Positions 59,425-64,000 of a stretch of 64,000 bases of DNA are shown piece after piece (position 1 is the stretch's first letter; every line of letters starts with the position of its first letter). The DNA is from Pelecanus crispus (Eukaryota; Chordata; Aves; Pelecaniformes; Pelecanidae): NCBI RefSeq assembly GCF_030463565.1, contig NC_134675.1, positions 21,597,862-21,661,861 of the forward strand. The letters are read 5' to 3'. Position numbers and translations under genes: made by a program. The notes beneath the pieces were generated by a model. That model did no database searches, was not told the DNA's origin, and saw nothing but the letters and a program-made list of their open reading frames with translations.

Positions 59425-61733
59425 CATTTTACATTTTTATTAGTAGACAGATGTGCAGAAAAGGCAAAATATAACTACTGAGGGGAAAGACAACACAAAA
59501 ATGCATCCATTAACTCTCTGGTAAATTATACTGAAGAGAGAATTTTAAAAAAAAAAAAAAAAAAAAAACCAAACCAAAAGCCAACACCCACCCAAAACAA
59601 AACACACACAAAAACATCTGAGATTTCACCTAAGGAAACTACTAAGTAAACTCGTGTACCCTGCTGGTTTCAGAATGGTTGAAAACTGCAGTTGAAGGAG
59701 CATATAGTTGCAACTGTAAGTGCTAATCTTGGCTGAGACAGGAGAAAAAGGTTAAGAAAAAACCCACCAGAATACACAAATTGGGTAAACATTGTTCTGC
59801 AGTTTCTTAAATAGTTTCAAAAAAAGGGAAAAAAAAAAAAACAAAAAAAAAAAAAACCCACCACCCACAACAAACAAACAAACAAAACCCCACCCCACAA
59901 AAAACAAACACAACATACAAACCCCCACCCCTAATAGGTCAGTTTGTATCTCAAAAAAGGAAACCAGCAAGTCAACAAGCAATGACACTGCACAGGACAG
60001 TGGGGAAGAGAAATTTGGTTAATGTAGTAGCTCTCAAAATAGGGTGCTTTTTATCTTTAAAAAAGGGTAACAGAAGAGTCATGATAAAGCATCTTACAAC
60101 ACCAAGCTTGAAAATACAAGTCACTGGAGAGTATACAGTGAAGACTGTCAAAAGGGAAATCCTGAAAGATGCAGTATCATTTCAAACCAAGCCATCAGCA
60201 CAGCCAGCATTGCCATACTCTGCTCCTTCACTCCGTAAGAGTCCCCCAAAAGTTGGAGGTTGGTGTCCCTGTCCTGGTGCAACCCCAAGACCAGTCCTGC
60301 AGCCAGGAGTGCCAGGTGCCCATTTGCCAACACTGGTGCTGCAAGTGAAGCTGGGGGGGTGCCCCACACTATCACTAGATGCAGGGGAGTCCCACTGCCA
60401 GCTCCAAAAAGCACCAGGGCCTGAGTCAGGCCTTGCTGGAAGGATGAGCTGAAGCAGTTCAGGAGTGGTCCAGCTGCCTCCCCAGGTAACATGCACCAGG
60501 GCTGCCTTTGCTCCACAGGGGACAGAGGGATGCACCACCAGTGCACCCTGGGGCAGAGGAGCAGGGACTGTCCCTGCTGCAGCAAGTCCCAGCCAAGCAC
60601 CATTCTGAAAACACATCTGCCTTGCTCACTTCAAACAGAGCCCCACCAGCCTTCCTCCCCTCCCCAAGGGCTGCTTTCCCCTCCTCTCCCTCTGGGCAGC
60701 ACACTGAGCTTGCTCACTCTCATCCAGCCTCCTTGCCCCAAGACACAGCCCCCAAGCTGATTGCAGAACAAAGTTTACTCCCACCAAAGCACCACAGCTG
60801 GTGACGTACCACTGAAAACCCTGAGATATACGAAAGGGAGGCATAAAGAAATGCCCAAGCCCACAGCTCTGATCAGGGTAACTCTCTGTACCTGTGGGGA
60901 TGGAGGGTCTCGCCCAAGCAGGGCCAGCACCTCAGATCTGCTGCCGGAGGTGCCAGGGCTCAGCGCAGGAGGGCAGGGCTGGCTGCTGATCAAGGGATCA
61001 TGTGAAAGGTGAACGCAGGCCACTGCACCACAGCCGAACAAGAAGAGCACGCTGCAACAGGGTGAGGGTGCTGAAGGACCGAGGAAGAGGGTTCTGCAGA
61101 GACAAGCATGCAGGATCCTCCCTGCCCACGAGGGAGGGCCCTAAGCTCTGCCAAGAGCTCCCAAAAACATGCAGGAGGCTGCGCTCAGTGCGCCAGCTGA
61201 AGCATGCTGCTCAATAGCCTGTCAAACCCTGCCCCTGCCTTCTCTTCCAGCCTGACAGCACTGTGTGCCCTCTCCTGTGGGGCTGGACACACTCACCCAT
61301 GCCCCAGCCAGCCGGGCAGGGGAGAGCCCAGCACACAGGCATCCCCTCTGCCCTGCGCCCCAGCTGCAGCAGCCACTGCGGGCACAGGGACAGCCTGGCC
61401 ACCCCAGGCAGGCACCAAAGGCAGCTTTGACTTCTGCCAGCCCCACAAAGCTGCATCAGGGCTGCATTTACCAACATATGACCTATATAAGCAACAGAAA
61501 GAAGGCTCAGGCCATCACTGGATTTGGGCTGCAGAAAGCAAGGGCTGCTAGCAAGCACTGGGGCAGGAGGCTATCAGTCTCTCCCACTGACAAAAAACAA
61601 GTTCAGGATGAATGCTGGCCCACTGGGCAGCAGGATGCACATGTTTTCCTCCCTCTGGAGAGTGGCAGGTGGCAGCAGATCTCAGCAGCACAGCTAAACT
61701 GAACTTTTTCAACCCCAACCTAGTCTGGGGAGA

Positions 61734-61764
<31 letters not shown>

Positions 61765-62506
61765 CAACCCAGGGCTCAGTTGTACAGACGTGAAGTGTTA
61801 AGTGGTTTTTTTTAGGGTTCATATCACAAGCCTTTTTCAGAGACAAAGCTGATTGTGCCCTCTGGGGCTCCAGGGGCCAGCTATTTCCTAACTTGAGCAG
61901 GCTGAAAAGGAATACTGTACCTTTCAGTGACATCCCATCAAGCTCAACACACAGTAGCTTTACACTCTCCGCCCCACACCTCAAAGGAAAAGCCACCACC
62001 ACAAGGCTAAACGCATGTATACACGCTATTATTGTAAATGGAGCAGCTAAACCCTGGCAATTTGCTTTGTGTGGATTTTTTTTTTTCTTCCCAGTAAATG
62101 CAGCACTTGAGCTCCCAAAAACCCAGCTTCCAATGGGTTTGTTCCAGCTTTAAATACATTAAACATCTCAATGCAAGACCGTGTTTAATTCAAGAATCTA
62201 AACACAAGCAAACCTGTTTCACTGTGAGCATTTTGTAGAGAAGTGAAAAGGGGAGTTTCTTTTTTAAAAAGAAATCATAATACAGTGATGAAAGGGTTAA
62301 GAATGCAAGAATTCAGACATTCCATGGAGGGTCTCTAAGAAGTCCGTAAAAAAGGAGCAAACAGATCCATACAACAGGAGACAGCAGGAGACAGTTTTTT
62401 TGACCCCCACACACACACACACTTTTTTGCTGGACTGCTGCTAGGTTACCGCTGCTCCCTTCTGGCCTGAGTCGGCAGGGCAGTACAGGGGCATAGAGGG
62501 AGCAGG
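59425..62506 (-). other. UBE2R2: Probable UBE2R2 3'UTR
   Basis: Sequence after the UBE2R2 stop with no recognisable gene. The first well-placed AATAAA on the - strand that I find at this distance is plus-strand TTTATT at 59436-59441, giving a UTR of about 3.1 kb. It contains A/C-rich tracts on the + strand (59548-59612 and 59824-59935) and a poly-A run near 61733-61759. The 3' end is inferred and needs transcript data. Confidence 0.4.
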
Positions 62507-62726
62507 TCACGACTCCTCGTTGCCAGAATCATCGTCATCGTAACAGTCGGCATCCTCCTCCTCCTCGTCTTCGTCATCAATGTCGTCATCGTACAAGTCG
62601 TCATAAAGCAAATCTGAACTGTTGTCATTGGAAGGCACTTTAGTTTTGATGCAATACTCTGCCAGCGTAGTGGGGACCTTCACGCCATCCTTCTCTGCCT
62701 CGGCTTTGGTAGCCAAAACCTGTTTC
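62507..62726 (-). CDS. UBE2R2: UBE2R2 last coding exon (acidic tail)
   Basis: UBE2R2 is a CDC34-type ubiquitin-conjugating E2 that works with SCF (CUL1) ligases to build Lys48 chains. This exon encodes KQVLATKAEAEKDGVKVPTT, LAEYCIKTKVPSNDNSSDLL, then the acidic tail YDDLYDDDIDDEDEEEEDAD and CYDDDDSGNEES, with TGA at 62509-62507. The tail, rich in Asp/Glu, is the part that binds the basic canyon of cullin. The IPSND and DIDDEDEEEEDADC motifs separate it from CDC34/UBE2R1. The acceptor on the - strand is CCCTGCAG. The catalytic UBC domain is encoded by exons beyond the right edge. Confidence 0.97.
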
Positions 62727-64000
62727 CTGCAGGGAGGAGGACACAGCAGCGTGAGCCGGGCCATGTGCCGTGAGCAGCGCAGCTCAGCTCCCCCCGGCCC
62801 GGCCGGCCCCAGCCCAGCCCTTCTGACAGCTCAGAGCCAGAGCTGATGTTTGGCTGAAGCACCACAAGCAGCACCAGAAACAGATTTAATTCCTGCAGCC
62901 CCGGGCTTGGGAGCACTCCAAGGCTGTTTGCAGCATGCACGCTCTCAGCAACATATGAAATCAGTTATTCTACAGGACTCCGCATTAGAGACCTGCCAGA
63001 GCTTTCACTACATTTGTTACAGAAGGGATGTTCAGGGATTTCCTAAGATGACTTAAGGTGGGTTCAGAGATGCCATCCACAGCCACCCTCCACCACTGAT
63101 TACCCCAGCATGCTCAAAACTGCAATTTCCACAAGCATTTGGCAGCTCTGAACTCTCACTGGAGGGTAAGAGCAGTCTGAGCACATGGCTGCACCCCAAG
63201 ATGCAGCCGTAACCCCGGCGCTGCCTGGAGCTGGCAGGAGACCAGTGTTTCCCATCACCCCCGGACAGGCTCTGGCTGCTGCCTCCTGGCAGCACTCAGC
63301 CTGTGAACTGTTGCTGGTCCGTGCTGCCTCCCAGCAGGGAGAGGAGCAGATGGCAGCCTGTCCCCTCACCCCCACCTGCTTGCTCTGTTTATGAGTACAT
63401 CCAGCTCCACTGAAGCCAATGGAGCTGGAGGGGACTAAGATAACCTCCCAGCAAGGCTCTTCGCACTGCTCAGGCCAGCGACTGCCTGCCCTGCGTAGCT
63501 CCAACCAGGGGTATACCCTGCACACCCAGCTAGCAGAGTCAATGCAGATGTGGTCTTGCCCCACGCAAGCATGATGGTGGTCCCGCTGCAGTATAGGCTG
63601 CCAATCTGCCACTCCACAGCAACCCTGGCTCAAGTTTACATCATCTCCCTACAGCACCTGATAAACCATGAACTTCTCAGCAAAGGACAGTCAAGACCAA
63701 ACAAGTGCTTCCAGCTAATCAAACCCAGCTTTGCAAGCACTTGCCAAATCCTACAGATATTCCATTGAATTGGAGGGACAAGATTATGATTCATGAGTGC
63801 ATTAAGCACAGAATTAGTAGGATCCAGTCAGTTTGAATCACATCCCAAGCAATGCAGGCAGGGCTCAAAGGCAAGCAGGGACTTTGACTGGGATTTACTA
63901 GCAGCCAATAGGTTTTACAGAGCATCATGCCAGATTAGTCTGAAAAAGAACAATTCAAAGACAGATCAGCCTGGTCCTCCTGCTCCAGAAGTTTGCACCA
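62727..64000 (-). other. UBE2R2: UBE2R2 intron
   Basis: Upstream of the last UBE2R2 exon on the - strand. No further exon or mobile element is recognised before the window ends. Confidence 0.6.

Noticed and set aside
1..64000. CRISPR array, bacterial operons or plasmid features
   Set aside because: The window is a vertebrate gene region; no regular repeat-spacer pattern is present.

Overview
The window is from a bird genome, almost certainly the Z chromosome. It holds most of the 3' part of UBAP2 on the + strand, two intronless type I interferon loci on the - strand inside one UBAP2 intron, and the last coding exon of UBE2R2 on the - strand at the right edge. Avian origin is shown by many CR1 LINE fragments with the typical ATTCTATGATTCTA-type 3' ends, avian-type solo LTRs, and avian-style interferons. 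One tRNA-Ile-headed SINE with a CR1 tail at 55.7 kb resembles the passerine element TguSINE1, which points (not conclusively) to a songbird or close relative.

Layout. Positions 1-6097 are UBAP2 intron. Twenty UBAP2 exons follow between 6098 and 56143, all with GT/AG borders and compatible phases. Together they encode about 888 residues, from the G-A-W-K-N block to the conserved C-terminus; the N-terminal exons with the UBA domain lie left of the window. The 3'UTR runs to an AATAAA at 57177. After about 2.2 kb of intergenic sequence comes the convergent gene UBE2R2, with a tentative 3' end near 59.43 kb and its last coding exon at 62507-62726.

The intron at 31557-46202 (14.6 kb) is the most unusual part. 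It carries a 3.7 kb decayed CR1, then two interferon loci about 3.5 kb apart, both antisense to UBAP2, then two solo LTRs in the same orientation as the interferons, and a small hAT-type DNA element with terminal inverted repeats and an 8-bp target duplication. The two interferon loci share a 496-bp block (37057-37552 and 40540-41035) in which I find no mismatch. Their 5' flanks differ by substitutions and indels and their 3' ends are unrelated: one has an IFN-alpha-like C-terminus, the other an IFN-beta-like C-terminus with an extension. This looks like recent gene conversion. The alpha-tailed copy also has an 8-nt deletion in the signal peptide that puts its ATG out of frame, so the converted copy is probably a pseudogene, while the beta-tailed copy is open and has a dense IRF-type GAAA cluster upstream.

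The remaining introns hold further CR1 fragments, including two that share a 3'-transduced spacer, four solo LTRs in all, an inverted-repeat cluster at 27.1 kb, and repeated A/C- or G/T-rich low-complexity tracts. Coordinates of exons come from matching reading frame, splice sites and remembered UBAP2 family sequence; repeat borders are by eye.
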